A stretch of DNA of 64,000 nucleotides from CAWCDJ01 sp963796675 (GCA_963796675.1 CAWCMS010000002.1:1109714-1173713), one strand, 5' to 3'; counted from the stretch's first letter, positions 29,113 to 38,869 are shown. Notes: generated by a model from the sequence alone, not told the origin. A program made the numbers and translations.

Positions 29113-29797
29113 TGCACTTTTTCCGTCTGGCCCTGGTCGTAGCGGTCAAGGACCTGCGCGCCGAGTTCCGCACCAAGGAGGCCATCAACGCGTCGCTGGC
29201 CTTCGCGATGGTGATCCTGCTGATGTTCAGTTTCGCGTTCGATCCCGAGAGCGAAATGACGCGCGAGATTTCGGGCGGGCTGTTGTGGATTGTGTTTGCC
29301 TTTGCGGGGACGCTGATTTTGAATCGCAGCTTCGCGCGGGAGATCCCGAACGATTGCCTGGACGCGCTGATCGCCGCGCCGATATCGGGGAGCGCGCTGT
29401 TTCTCGGCAAGGCACTGGCCAACTATATCCTGGTGTTCGCGGTGGAGCTGGTCGCTCTGCCGGTGTTTGCGATCTTCAACAACGTGACGTCTTCGATCAC
29501 GGCGCATCTGGGGCAGTTGCTGATAGTGATGGCGCTGGGAACGTGGGGGATGACGATCATCGGCACGATTTTCAGCGCGCTGACAGTGAACATCCGGCTG
29601 CGGGAAGTGATGCTGCCGATGTTGACATATCCGATTCTGGTGCCGGCGCTGATGGGCGCGATGCAGTTGACCGCCGCGCTGGTGGCCGGCACGGGCATCG
29701 GCCCGGCGAACGACGCTGGCTGAAGATGCTGATTGGTTTCGACGTGGTGTATACAGCCGCGTCCTTGGTGTTGGTGGAGACGGTATTAGTAGGCTAG
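29112..29797 (+). CDS. ccmB: Heme exporter membrane protein CcmB (C-terminal frameshift)
   Basis: About 228 residues with six membrane helices. Family sequence includes KDLRAEFRTKEAINASLAF at the start and REIPNDCLDALIAAPISGS in the middle. The frame stops at 29723, but the next frame supplies the missing last helix (LIGFDVVYTAASLVLVETVL) through 29797, so a single missing base near 29710 is likely. It forms the membrane part of the CcmAB complex. Confidence 0.85.
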
Positions 29798-29812
29798 CAG
29801 GATGCTGAAAGA

Positions 29813-29888
29813 GGCCACAGATCAACGCAGATGAACACAGATAAGCAATTGCTCGTCAACCTGGGTTTATCTGCGTTCATCTGTGGCC
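29813..29888. repeat. Imperfect palindromic repeat
   Basis: Left arm GGCCACAGATCAACGCAGAT and right arm ATCTGCGTTCATCTGTGGCC are near-perfect reverse complements. The left arm also repeats the ACAGAT unit internally. It sits between ccmB and ccmC. This type of CCACAGAT/ACGCAGAT sequence is, from memory, a dispersed intergenic repeat in several phyla. It could terminate or stabilise the transcript between the two halves of the ccm cluster. Confidence 0.7.
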
Positions 29889-29935
29889 AAGCGTTCTTCA
29901 GCAGACTGCCAGGTTAGTGTAGGGGGAGGTATCGG

Positions 29936-30670
29936 ATGAGTAGCAAAGTGCAGGTGAGCAGCAAAACACAGGTCAGCAGCGCGGAAAAAATGAGTCTGAC
30001 CGAGAAAGTTCTTTATGCGCTGGGAGTGGTAGTGGTGGCGCTCCTGGCCTGGGACATTTACGTCATGGCGCAACTGCCGCAGGAGGTCAACCAGGGGGCC
30101 ATCTTCAAGATCATCTTCTTCCACGTTCCAGTCGCCATCACGGCCATGGCATGCTCGTTCGTCGCACTGCTCGGCAGCATCATGTTCCTGATCACCCGGA
30201 ATTTCAAGTACGACGCACTGGCGGTCTCGGTCACGGAGGTGGGACTGGCGTTTCTGGCGGCCAACCTGGTGACCGGCTCAATCTGGGGGCGCATCATCTG
30301 GGGCATCTGGTGGACCTGGGACGCGCGCCTGACTTCGGCCCTGGTTTGCTGGCTGCTCTATGCCGGGTACCTGATGCTGCGGCGCGCCATCGAAGAGCCC
30401 ACGCAGCGCGCCACGTTTGCCGCGGTCTTTTCGATCTTCGCGTTCATCGACGTGCCCATCGTCATCTTCTCCATCAAGTGGTGGCGGACGCAGCATCCGC
30501 AGCCCGTGTTCTGGGGCGGCGGCAGTTTCCCGCACGATTGGATGGTGGTCTTCCTGCGCAACATGCTGGCCATGGTGCTGTTCGGCGTGATCCTGACAGT
30601 GGTCCGGCTGCGGCAGGAAGCGGCCCAGCGCGAAATCGATTCGCTGCGCCGTACGGCGCATGCCTTCTGA
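29936..30670 (+). CDS. ccmC: Heme transporter CcmC
   Basis: 244 residues with six membrane helices and the WWD-type heme motif GRIIWGIWWTWDARLTSAL. Histidines in FFHVPVAI and PHDWMVV are at the expected axial positions. CcmC loads heme onto CcmE. The N-terminus has a short repetitive hydrophilic lead (SSKVQVSSKTQVSS) not usual for the family; a later start at the ATG of MSLTEKVL (29990) is possible. Confidence 0.93.
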   Translation: MSSKVQVSSKTQVSSAEKMSLTEKVLYALGVVVVALLAWDIYVMAQLPQEVNQGAIFKIIFFHVPVAITAMACSFVALLGSIMFLITRNFKYDALAVSVTEVGLAFLAANLVTGSIWGRIIWGIWWTWDARLTSALVCWLLYAGYLMLRRAIEEPTQRATFAAVFSIFAFIDVPIVIFSIKWWRTQHPQPVFWGGGSFPHDWMVVFLRNMLAMVLFGVILTVVRLRQEAAQREIDSLRRTAHAF

Positions 30671-30680
30671 GGAGTTTCCG

Positions 30681-30896
30681 ATGCTCTACCTTCTTGCCCA
30701 ATATTCCGCCGACGACGTGGCCCGCGAAATGGCGCGCCTGCAACGGAACTACGAGTTTCTGAGCTATGGCCTGATCATGGCGTGGCTGATCCTGGTGGTC
30801 TACGTCCTGATGATGCTCGCGCGGCAGAAGAAGTTGAAGCGCGAAATCGCGGGACTGCGCGCGATGATCGAGGAGAAGAAGCCGTCTACATTTTGA
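30681..30896 (+). CDS. CcmD-like small membrane protein
   Basis: 71 residues with one membrane helix (LSYGLIMAWLILVVYVLMML) and a basic, then helical tail (RQKKLKREIAGLRAMIEEKK). Small single-helix proteins after ccmC are usually CcmD, which holds CcmE to the CcmABC complex. The start at 30681 is chosen for the GAGGAG site eight bases upstream; an ATG at 30660 would overlap ccmC. The last 11 bases overlap the 3' end of the convergent pyrD. Confidence 0.7.
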   Translation: MLYLLAQYSADDVAREMARLQRNYEFLSYGLIMAWLILVVYVLMMLARQKKLKREIAGLRAMIEEKKPSTF

Positions 30897-31794
30897 GCGT
30901 GCCGATCAGCTCGGTAACGCTCGCGATTCGCTCCCGCTTGAGGAACGCCTCGAGTTCCTGCGCGACTCGCAAAGGCGAGCGCGGATCCGAAAAGGTCGCG
31001 GTTCCCACCTCAACGGCGTGGGCGCCGGCAATCAGGAACTCGGCGGCGTCTTCACCGGACGCGATCCCGCCCATCCCGATCACTGGAATCTTGACCGCGA
31101 GCGCCGCCTGGTAGACCATCCGCAGTGCGATCGGCTTGATGGCAGGGCCGGAGAGTCCGCCGAAACCGGCGCCGATCCGCGGGCGCCGCGTGCGGGCATC
31201 CACCGCCAGCGCAATGAAGGTGTTGACTAGCGAAAGCGCATCGGCCCCGGCCGAATCCGCGGCTCGCGCCAGAGGTTCGATAGCACTGACGTTCGGCGAA
31301 AGCTTTACGATCACCGGCCGCCGCGCCACCTGCTTCACCGCCGTAATCACCTCGGCGAGCAGCGCCGGATCGCTCGAAAAGAAGATGCCGCCGTGTTTCG
31401 TGTTGGGGCACGAGACGTTCAACTCATAGCCCGCGAGGCCGGGGTGATCTTCGAGCACCCGCACCACCTCTACGTAATCGTCGGTCTGGTGGCCGAAGAC
31501 GTTCGCGAAAACCGCGGTCCGCAGCTTGGCAAGCTCCGGCAGTTTGTCACGGACAAAGGCGCGGACACCGATGTTCTGCAGCCCCACCGAGTTCATCATT
31601 CCCGAAGCCGTCTCGTAGAGCCGAGGGGCCGGGTTGCCTTCGATCGGTTCTCGCGAGAGCCCCTTCACCACGAAGCCGCCGAGCAGGTTCAGATCGACCT
31701 GATCGGCGAACTCCAGCCCGTAAGCGAACGTGCCGGAGGCAGCCAGCACGGGGTTGTGCAGCGTGATGCCGCACAGCGAGACTTCGAGTCTCAT
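30886..31794 (-). CDS. pyrD: Dihydroorotate dehydrogenase, class 1B catalytic subunit
   Basis: 302 residues, full length for the class 1 TIM-barrel enzyme that oxidises dihydroorotate to orotate in pyrimidine synthesis. FMN and substrate motifs are visible: NPVLAASGTFAYG, the catalytic loop ELNVSCPNTKHGG with the active-site cysteine of class 1 enzymes, SLVNTFIAL and PVIGMGGIASGEDAAEFL. The cysteine in place of serine marks class 1 and argues against class 2. Class 1B enzymes use a PyrK partner, which is not in this window. It overlaps the upstream phosphodiesterase-fold gene by four bases. Confidence 0.94.
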   Translation of the reverse strand: MRLEVSLCGITLHNPVLAASGTFAYGLEFADQVDLNLLGGFVVKGLSREPIEGNPAPRLYETASGMMNSVGLQNIGVRAFVRDKLPELAKLRTAVFANVFGHQTDDYVEVVRVLEDHPGLAGYELNVSCPNTKHGGIFFSSDPALLAEVITAVKQVARRPVIVKLSPNVSAIEPLARAADSAGADALSLVNTFIALAVDARTRRPRIGAGFGGLSGPAIKPIALRMVYQAALAVKIPVIGMGGIASGEDAAEFLIAGAHAVEVGTATFSDPRSPLRVAQELEAFLKRERIASVTELIGTLKM

Positions 31795-33266
31795 TCGGCC
31801 AGGGCCTCGGCGAGCGCTCGCCCGGTCGAGGACGAAGGGCTCCCCACGCCGATCACCTGAGCGAGCGTCGGCGCGAGATCGGTCGATGCCACAGGCCGCC
31901 GGTAAACACCGGGCCGGAACTGCGGGCCATAGAGCAGCAGCGGCACCTGCACATCGTAGTTGTACAAAGAACCATAAGAGATGCCGCGGTTCTGGCCGTA
32001 AAGCTCGATGCGTTCGGGGCGGTAGGAGACCATGAAGTCGCCGGATCGCTCCGGATTGAAGCTGTTGCGGAAACGCACGACCCAGTCGTTGTCGACCGAA
32101 GCCGCGCCGCCCAGGGCGTAGTAGCCCGACACCGCGGGATGCTCGAGCGCGGCGCGGGCGGCAACCAGGCGGGCGCGATCGGGGTCCACCAACCTGGTGG
32201 TGTCCAGATAGAAGAAGGGGTAGATGTACCGTTCGACGCGGCCGGCGCCGCGCGCCAGGAGGACGGCATCCACCGCCTGCGCGAGCATCTCGCCGTTCAC
32301 CACGCGAGCGTCCCGGAGGTCGGTATCGGGGGCCGGCGGAGCGCCGTGGCCGCCTACCACTACCAGGTTGAAACCGTTCTCGCCGAGCGCCTTAGTGAGT
32401 TGCCCGATGAGGATCTCGAGCCGGCGATCCATCTGCAAGATCATCTGGTCCATCAGGGGACCGTCAGCGCCGGTTTCGTAACCCAGGAGTTCCGACGACC
32501 CGGCCAGGATGCAGAGGAAATCGAGCGCGTCACCCTGGCCGAGCCGCTCGCGGGTAATCAGTTCGGTGACGAAATCGAACTGCGAGCTGAGGGCAAACGG
32601 CGAGGAACGGTAGAGGGACATGAAATCCTGCGGATTGTCCTTGGACCAGTTGAGGACACGCAGCGAGGGGGCATCGGACCGCGCGCCGATCGCCAGCCAC
32701 TTGGCGCCGTGGAAGCGTTCGACCAGGTTCTGGCTGTTATATCCGGCGAGCCAGCCGGGCACTTCTCCGCGGGTGGCCATTTGGCCTTCCCCGTCCATCC
32801 AGTAGATGCGGGCGTCCGGGGAACCGGCGGCTAAGGCGGCGGGCGTTTCGTCGAGCCCCACCACGGTGACGCTGGTGCCGTTTTCCTCCAGAATCTGTGC
32901 CGAGAGCGTAGTGGCCAGCAGGTCCTCTTCGGTGCCGCGCACCACCTTGCGGAGAGCGCGGTCGTACCAGTTGTCGGCGATGATGCCGTGTTGGGCCGGC
33001 CAGGCACCGGTGGCGAGGGTGGCGATGCTGGCGGCCGGAAAAGTGGATGCCAGGTTGCGGCAATCGTAATAGACCGCACCTTTTTCGAGGAGCAGACGCA
33101 GTCCACCTGGGGCGAGTCGCGAGCGAAGGAGCCCCAGGTAGTCGGTGCGAAACTGCTGTAGTACTACTAGAACCAGTAGTTTAGGGCGCGTCACTGCTGC
33201 GGGGAGCAGCCTGGCGGCTACGGCTCCCGCCAGGCAGGCGTTAAATTCCCGGCGGCAAATGCCCAT
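31791..33266 (-). CDS. Alkaline-phosphatase-fold protein with altered metal ligands
   Basis: 491 residues of the type I phosphodiesterase/nucleotide pyrophosphatase (PafA-like) fold: a Tat-like or plain signal, then LVLVVLQQFRTDYLGLLRSR, the nucleophile region STFPAASIATLATGAWPAQ, NWYDRALRKVV, and the C-terminal VVVGGHGAPPAP. In active PafA-type enzymes the first block has D in VVDQ, the second has GH before A-[ST], and the last has S-A-D-H-G. Here these read LQQ, AAS and GGHG, so three metal-binding positions are changed. It may have lost phosphatase activity or use a different chemistry. The stop overlaps the pyrD start, so the two are coupled. Confidence 0.8.
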   Translation of the reverse strand: MGICRREFNACLAGAVAARLLPAAVTRPKLLVLVVLQQFRTDYLGLLRSRLAPGGLRLLLEKGAVYYDCRNLASTFPAASIATLATGAWPAQHGIIADNWYDRALRKVVRGTEEDLLATTLSAQILEENGTSVTVVGLDETPAALAAGSPDARIYWMDGEGQMATRGEVPGWLAGYNSQNLVERFHGAKWLAIGARSDAPSLRVLNWSKDNPQDFMSLYRSSPFALSSQFDFVTELITRERLGQGDALDFLCILAGSSELLGYETGADGPLMDQMILQMDRRLEILIGQLTKALGENGFNLVVVGGHGAPPAPDTDLRDARVVNGEMLAQAVDAVLLARGAGRVERYIYPFFYLDTTRLVDPDRARLVAARAALEHPAVSGYYALGGAASVDNDWVVRFRNSFNPERSGDFMVSYRPERIELYGQNRGISYGSLYNYDVQVPLLLYGPQFRPGVYRRPVASTDLAPTLAQVIGVGSPSSSTGRALAEALAE

Positions 33267-33376
33267 GAAAAAAGAGTTTAACAGAGGCGTAAGTAATGTT
33301 ATAGTGTGAGCTTAGATACCGATGCCGCGCCGGGCCTTCCCAGCCTTCCCTGGCCCTGCCGGAAAGCTACCTGTCG

Positions 33377-33694
33377 ATGCAAGAGGAAAACAGCGTACTA
33401 GGCTTGGCCACGATTCGGCGCAATCGCGGCATTTCCCTGGAAGAGATCGCAGAATCTACGAAGATCAGTGTCCGGTCGCTTCAGGCAATCGAGCAGGGCG
33501 ACTTCCGGAAGCTGCCTGGTGGAATTTACAACACTAGCTATATCCGACAGTACGCACGGGCAATTGATTACGACGAGGGCGCGATCCTGGCGTTTTATCA
33601 TCGCGAGATGAGCGCCAAGGATACGCCGGTTGCGCGCAAGCCCGAAAGCAAAGATATTTTCCGGCCCTACCGGCCTGCATCGACTACGGTCTGA
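33377..33694 (+). CDS. RodZ-like helix-turn-helix protein
   Basis: 105 residues with the HTH_25/RodZ-type domain: LGLATIRRNRGISLEEIA, STKISVRSLQAIEQGDF, LPGGIYNTSYIRQYARAI. In RodZ this cytoplasmic domain binds MreB and is followed by a membrane helix. Here the protein ends about 35 residues after the domain with no membrane helix. A stop or frameshift could have removed the rest, or it may be a short soluble regulator. It overlaps the end of the convergent permease gene by 11 bases. Confidence 0.8.
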   Translation: MQEENSVLGLATIRRNRGISLEEIAESTKISVRSLQAIEQGDFRKLPGGIYNTSYIRQYARAIDYDEGAILAFYHREMSAKDTPVARKPESKDIFRPYRPASTTV

Positions 33695-36307
33695 CACGAC
33701 CTTCGGTCAGCAATCTCGACGTAATCGCTGGATCGAGTGAAGCCGCCCTCCTTGCGGGAACCCAGGCAGCCGCCAGGGCTCCAACTCCAATTGCAATAAC
33801 CACCGCCATATAAGTCCGAACGTCGGTCGCGCTGATGTCGTAGAGCAGCGTTTTCAGGTAGCGGCCGGCGGCCAGGGAGAGCGCCAGCCCGAGCCCGGTC
33901 CCGATGGCCAGCATGGCTACCGCTTCCTTCAGTACGAGCCCCTGGACGCGCCAGGAACCTGCGCCGAGGGCCATGCGAATTCCGATCTCGTGCGTACGCT
34001 GGGCCACCGCGAAAGCAAGGACGCCATAGACGCCGATGACCGCCATCAGAAACGCCATGGCGGCAAAGCTGCTCAATAGCAAACCGTTGAACCGCGCGCC
34101 GGCCGACATGCGTCCGATGGCTTGATCGAGGGTCTCGAAATTCGCGAGCAGGGCCGGATCGATCTCTCGAAGCCGCGCGCGCAGCGCGCCGGCGAATAGC
34201 GACTGGTCGCCTGCATAGCGCACCACGAAGGCCACATCCGATCCCGGAAACAGCACCAGGTCATTGAGAAACATCTGCGGGGCGGGTGGCTGGTTCAGAC
34301 CGCGATTTTTGGAGTCTGCCACCACGCCGATGACGGTCTTCCAGCCGCCGTTGCGGCGGCCGTCGATCTGGCGTCCGATCGGGTCTTCGCCGGGAAAATA
34401 CTGGCGGGCCAGCGACTCGTTGACGACCGCCAACGTCCGTGGATGATCGAAGTCGGCTTCGGAGAAGGCGCGACCGCGCAGCAGGCGCACTCCGGAAGCT
34501 TGAAAATACTCGGGCCCCACGGCGCAGCCCAAGACGGTATCGCCGCGGTCCCAAGCCTTCGGCAGGGGCCGGTCGCTGCGGGTGAAAGTAACTCCCACCG
34601 AGCCACCGGTGAGAGGCGTGCATTCTCCCCAGGCGGCGGCCTCCGTCCCCGGAATCCTTCGGATGCTCTCGAGCACGGATTCGGTGAGCGATTTGCGGCG
34701 GGCGGCCTCCACCGTCGGCCCTCGCAACGGAATGGAGACGCTGAGGGTATGCCCGGGCGCGAAGCCCAGGTGATCGTGCTCGATCCGCCACAACGTTTGC
34801 AGCAGCAGCACCGCGCCCCAGAGGAGCATGACGGAGAGCGCTACCTCGCCCGCTACCAGCGTGCGCCGCGCACCCCGATGGCCGCCGCTCATTCCCGGAC
34901 GCCCGGCGTGTTGGAGCACAGCCTGCACGTCGACACATCCGGCACGCAAGGCGGGCAACACGCCGAACAGAAGCATGGTCAGCAGGGACACTCCGAGCGC
35001 GATCGCGAAGACGCGACCGTCCGCCCTGACTTCATTCAGCCGGGGCAGCGAACCCGCGGCAAAGTGGACGACTGCGCGCAGGCCGATCACCATCAGCAAC
35101 ATGCCTGCCATGGTCCCCGCCGCGCAGTACAACCCCGTTTCGGTCAGGAGTTGGCGCACCAGGCGGCCCCTCTGCGCACCGATCGCGGCGCGTACCGCCA
35201 ACTCGCGGGAGCGCGCGCTCCAACGCGCCAGCAGGAGGTTCGCTACATTCGCGCAGGCGATCAGCAGCAGGCATCCCACGGCGCCGGCCAACACCAGCAG
35301 CAGGGTGCGGGCGTCCCCCGCCATGCGACGCTGCAAGGGCTCGACCATTACCGAAACGTCATTGCGGAAAATCTCGGGCGCATCGGCCTTGCTCGCGGCA
35401 AACAGAGATTGAACGTTGGCCAATGCCTGCCCTTCGGTCACGCCGGAGCGTAACCTGCCGATAACGGTCCAGGTTGCCAGGCTACGGTCGTGATGACCCA
35501 TCCCCGGCGCGATCGGAAGCGTGGTCAGGATGTCGGTGGGAACGCCCAGCGGCATCACGAACGACGGCGGCAGGATGCCGATGACCTCGTAGGCGACTCC
35601 ATCGAGCGCGATGCTACTGCCCACGATGTCTGCTCGGGAGCGAAAGCGCGTCCGCCAGAGGGGATCGGTGAGGAGGGCGGCCCGCGGGGAATTGGGCAGT
35701 TCTTCGTTTGGTTCGAAGTTGCGGCCGATCGCGGGAGGAACGCCGAGCGTAGTGACGAAATTATAAGAGACTCGCGTGACCCGCACCTCGATCGGATCCT
35801 CGCCGCCCAAGGTCGCCGGATTGCCTCCGTGGAACTGCATGGCGGCCAGTTCGAGGAAAGCGGAGTGGTCGCCGCGCCATGCCACGTAATCGGGCGAGAG
35901 CACCATGTCGAGATGGAAGAGCCGCATCGCCACGAACATCAGTTGGTGGGAAGCAGGATATGGCAGCGGACGAAGATAGACCGTGTCGGCGATGCTGAAG
36001 ATCACGGCGCCGCGCCGATCCCAGGGCCAGCGAGAGACACCGCCGCACCGAAGACGGGACTTCTCCTTCCGGAGCGCACCGCATATTCCAGATCCTGATG
36101 CACGCCGGTCAACCATCGCGCGCCCCAGGAATCGCGCGTAACTTCGGCGATCAGCGCACGGCTGCCGAACTCGCGCCGCGCCCGGATGGCGGCCTCTTCC
36201 CTGCCCATCCCCTCCGCTTCAAGCCGTGCGGCTTCGAGATCGATATGGGATTGCAGCTCCTCTTCCAAGTCCGCTTCCCTCTTGCGCGCTCCGAAAATCC
36301 GCCACAT
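33684..36307 (-). CDS. Orphan MacB/FtsX-type ABC permease (ADOP), frameshifted
   Basis: About 874 residues. The first 75 residues are the cytoplasmic prefix common in acidobacterial copies (DLEEELQSHIDLEAARLEAE, RARREFGSRALIAEV). The first membrane helix region near 36010-36070 is split by one or two indels (SLAGPGIGAAP in one frame, then VIFSIADTVYLRPLPYP in the next). After that the frame is open: two MacB core modules and FtsX membrane blocks such as CANVANLLLARWSARSRELA and HEIGIRMALGAGSWRVQGLV. No ATPase gene is adjacent. Function unproven. Confidence 0.88.
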
Positions 36308-36413
36308 TTTGTCTTGGCAGGGAGTCTACCATAGCACGTCTACCAAAGCCAGACCCTTTGTGGCTGGAGACACCCCGGCTGTGTGGGGTGGTACCTGGAT
36401 TGGAAGGGCGAGC

Positions 36414-36818
36414 CTAGCTCTGTAAGCGCGACTTCTTTTCCGCCAGGCGGGCGGCGAACTTCGCGATGTTGATGATGCCGCGTTCGTGCGTGCCTTCGCC
36501 GATCAAGTCCTGCGCGGTCCGGGCAGATACCCGAAACTGGATGCGCCGGTCTTCCACCTCGATGATTTCGGACTGGAAGTTGACCACCGCGCCGATGGGT
36601 GCGGCGGCCAAGTGACTGATGTTGACCTTGGTGCCGACGGTATCGTAGCCGGAGTCGAGCAGCGGAAACGCCAGATTCCGGGACGTCCACTCCATATACC
36701 GGATCATCTGGGGCGTCGAGAGGACCCGCGCCTCTTCCACTTCGAGAAAACTGATCGCCACGTCGGCGGTGACCAGCAACTGCATCTCCCCGGTGGCACC
36801 GATTTTGAGATTGTGCAT
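36414..36818 (-). CDS. Thioesterase, FlK-like hotdog fold
   Basis: 134 residues with a hotdog-fold thioesterase pattern. The blocks STPQMIRYMEWTSRN, VGTKVNISHLAAAPIG and the region between match the FlK (fluoroacetyl-CoA thioesterase) group, in which a threonine, a glutamate and a histidine form the catalytic set; T (in STPQM), E (in YMEWT) and H (in ISHLA) are present here. It should hydrolyse a small acyl-CoA. It follows the TIM-barrel gene by five bases, so they may share a transcript. Confidence 0.85.
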   Translation of the reverse strand: MHNLKIGATGEMQLLVTADVAISFLEVEEARVLSTPQMIRYMEWTSRNLAFPLLDSGYDTVGTKVNISHLAAAPIGAVVNFQSEIIEVEDRRIQFRVSARTAQDLIGEGTHERGIINIAKFAARLAEKKSRLQS

Positions 36819-36823
36819 GCGAC

Positions 36824-37675
36824 CTATGCCGCGGCCAGACCGGCCAGAACGCCGCGCATGTAGCTGAACGAACGCTGCATGCCCGGAAGCGGATCCTTTC
36901 CGTTGATCTCGTATTCCAGGTTGACGCAGCCCTGGTAATTCATCTTCTTGAGCTGTTTGAAAATCTGGGGGAACGGGATCTTGCCGTCACCGACGTCGCA
37001 CTGGCTCTCTTTCACCCGCAGGTCCGCCAGATCCTTCACGTGCATATCGAGGAGCCGGTCGCCGGCTTCGGCAATCGTCTTAACCAGGTCGACGCCGGTG
37101 CGTGCGCTATGGCCGACATCCATGCAAAGACCGCAGCGCGGATCGAGCTTGCGCACCACTTCGAGTACCGATTGCGGCGTCGGGAAATGCTTGTCCTCGG
37201 GGCCGTGGTTGTGGATCGCGATCTTGATGTTGTATTCCTTCACCAGCGACTCCACCATCTTGATGTTGGCATGGGTCGGCGCGCAGACCATCATCGGCAT
37301 GCCCGTGTACCTGGCATATTCGAAGTGGTGGCGCAGTTGCTCGACGGTGGTGTCCTTGGTCATGTCGACGTTGCCGCCGCTCATGATGTGGAGACCGGCG
37401 GCCTCGAACTCCTTGCGGCCCGCCTCCCACTGTTCGGGCGTGAGGTCCTGTTTCAGGTGGACATCCTTGATGCTGACCCACGGCGTCTTCAGGCTTTGAA
37501 TCATTTCGATCGTCTTGGCCCGATCGAAATTGCGAAAGGAGTAGGTGGCGACTCCCAGCTTGATTCCCCACGGAGCGGGTTCGATAACGGCGGAGGCGGG
37601 CGTAGCCTCAAACGCGCTCAATCCGGCGATGCCGGCGGCGGTGCCCAGAAATCTGCGGCGAGAAGGATTCTTCAT
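36824..37675 (-). CDS. Tat-exported sugar phosphate isomerase/epimerase-like protein
   Basis: 283 residues. A twin-arginine signal (MKNPSRRRFLGTAAGIAG) precedes an AP endonuclease 2/xylose isomerase-like TIM barrel. Metal-ligand and substrate positions appear in IAIHNHGPEDK, LCMDVGHSARTG, LDMHVKDL and VNLEYE, as in the YcjR/IolE-type families. Substrate unknown, probably a sugar or inositol derivative. The start at 37675 was chosen because it opens directly with the Tat signal. Confidence 0.87.
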   Translation of the reverse strand: MKNPSRRRFLGTAAGIAGLSAFEATPASAVIEPAPWGIKLGVATYSFRNFDRAKTIEMIQSLKTPWVSIKDVHLKQDLTPEQWEAGRKEFEAAGLHIMSGGNVDMTKDTTVEQLRHHFEYARYTGMPMMVCAPTHANIKMVESLVKEYNIKIAIHNHGPEDKHFPTPQSVLEVVRKLDPRCGLCMDVGHSARTGVDLVKTIAEAGDRLLDMHVKDLADLRVKESQCDVGDGKIPFPQIFKQLKKMNYQGCVNLEYEINGKDPLPGMQRSFSYMRGVLAGLAAA

Positions 37676-37839
37676 GGATCGGATTCTCCCTTGTGGAATC
37701 GAATCTCCAATTCTATCCCTACACGGCTGCCCAGTGCGCGATGTCACAGAACCGCGGCATCGACGGGACCCCGTGGCACGAACCTTGCGACTAGGGACTG
37801 CGCCGGAACGCACACCGGCCGGAAAGTTGAGGATCGAAC

Positions 37840-38445
37840 ATGTCAGGCAAAAACACAGCGGTATTCGGTATCTATCCTGATCATCTCGCTGTAGAGGAGG
37901 CGGTGTTGAGCCTTCGCGTTGGAGGTTTTCGCGGCACGGACATCTCTGTGCTGCTCCCCGAAAATCAGGGCACCAAGGACCTTGCGCATGAAAAAAATAC
38001 CAAGGCCCCCGAAGGAGCCGCTACCGGCGGAGTGGCGGGCGGAATCGCGGGAGGAATGCTGGGCTGGCTGACTGGAATCGGCGCGCTGGCGATTCCCGGA
38101 GTAGGACCGTTGATTGCCGCGGGCCCGATTGTAGCGGCGCTGGCCGGCGCCGGCGCCGTGGGTACGCTCGGCGGATTGATCGGCGGAATGGTCGGGCTCG
38201 GCATTCCCGAATACGAGGCGAAGCGCTACGAAGGGCGGATCCGCGAAGGGGGCGTGCTGCTCTCGGTCCACTGCGACGACACTCACTGGGTCAAGCGTGC
38301 GAAGAACATTCTGGAGCAGTCGGGCGCCCAGGACATTGGCTCAGCCAGTGAAAAGGCGGGGGATTTTGCGAACGCCGACAAGCCGTCGCTGCGCACACGG
38401 TCGGCAACCCGCGGAGCTTCGGACGAAGAGGACCTTTTGCTCTGA
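37840..38445 (+). CDS. YflT/general-stress-17M-like protein
   Basis: 201 residues. The N-terminus (TAVFGIYPDHLAVEEAVLSL, GFRGTDISVLLPENQG) is the heat-induced stress protein YflT domain. A glycine-rich hydrophobic middle (GGIAGGMLGWLTGIGALAIP onward) is likely a membrane-inserting hairpin. The C-terminus (GGVLLSVHCDD, then RAKNILEQSGAQDI) completes the fold. Related proteins respond to general stress; a biochemical function is not established. Confidence 0.85.
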   Translation: MSGKNTAVFGIYPDHLAVEEAVLSLRVGGFRGTDISVLLPENQGTKDLAHEKNTKAPEGAATGGVAGGIAGGMLGWLTGIGALAIPGVGPLIAAGPIVAALAGAGAVGTLGGLIGGMVGLGIPEYEAKRYEGRIREGGVLLSVHCDDTHWVKRAKNILEQSGAQDIGSASEKAGDFANADKPSLRTRSATRGASDEEDLLL

Positions 38446-38458
38446 ATCAGGGGTTTCC

Positions 38459-38695
38459 CTAGGCCGGAGCGGCGTCCACCCGCTCGGTGGCCCTGCTCTC
38501 GTGGCGGGCGATCTCCCGGCGCAGCCGTGTCCGTTCTTCTTCGGCACGATGAAAAACGGGAGAGAGTTCAGCAACTGCGACTTCGTCGCGGGAATCCTGC
38601 GCCATCTGGAGGCGGCCCTCGACCTTCAGGTAATGTCTGGTCGCGAGGGCATATTCATTCCAAAGCCGCGTACAGTCCCGACAATTATAGTGCAT
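38459..38695 (-). CDS. Small CxxC protein
   Basis: 78 residues from the ATG at 38695 (a longer form from 38746 is possible). It starts MHYNCRDCTRLWNEYALATR and continues as one predicted helical hairpin with many charged residues (HRAEEERTRLRREIARHE). The CxxC could bind metal. I have seen similar small proteins in other acidobacteria but know no function. It is convergent with the stress-protein gene. Confidence 0.6.
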   Translation of the reverse strand: MHYNCRDCTRLWNEYALATRHYLKVEGRLQMAQDSRDEVAVAELSPVFHRAEEERTRLRREIARHESRATERVDAAPA

Positions 38696-38869
38696 CGTTT
38701 TGTGTCCGACGGCGGTGCCTAGAGAAGCAAATATAGCACCGTCCAACCTGATTGGTTCCCGTGTTGGCGAGATTTCTCTGTGAAATTTCGTTAAGAACTC
38801 GCGCAGGGCGCCCTGACTTGTGCAGAAACACGCGGGCGTTCTCCGAAGAGAGTACGAGAGTCCTACCCG

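Noticed and set aside
29721..29723. TGA near the end of ccmB as a selenocysteine codon, given the tRNA-Sec in the window
   Set aside because: The text after the TGA in the same frame is not family-like, whereas a one-base shift gives the expected last helix. CcmB has no redox residue at this place.
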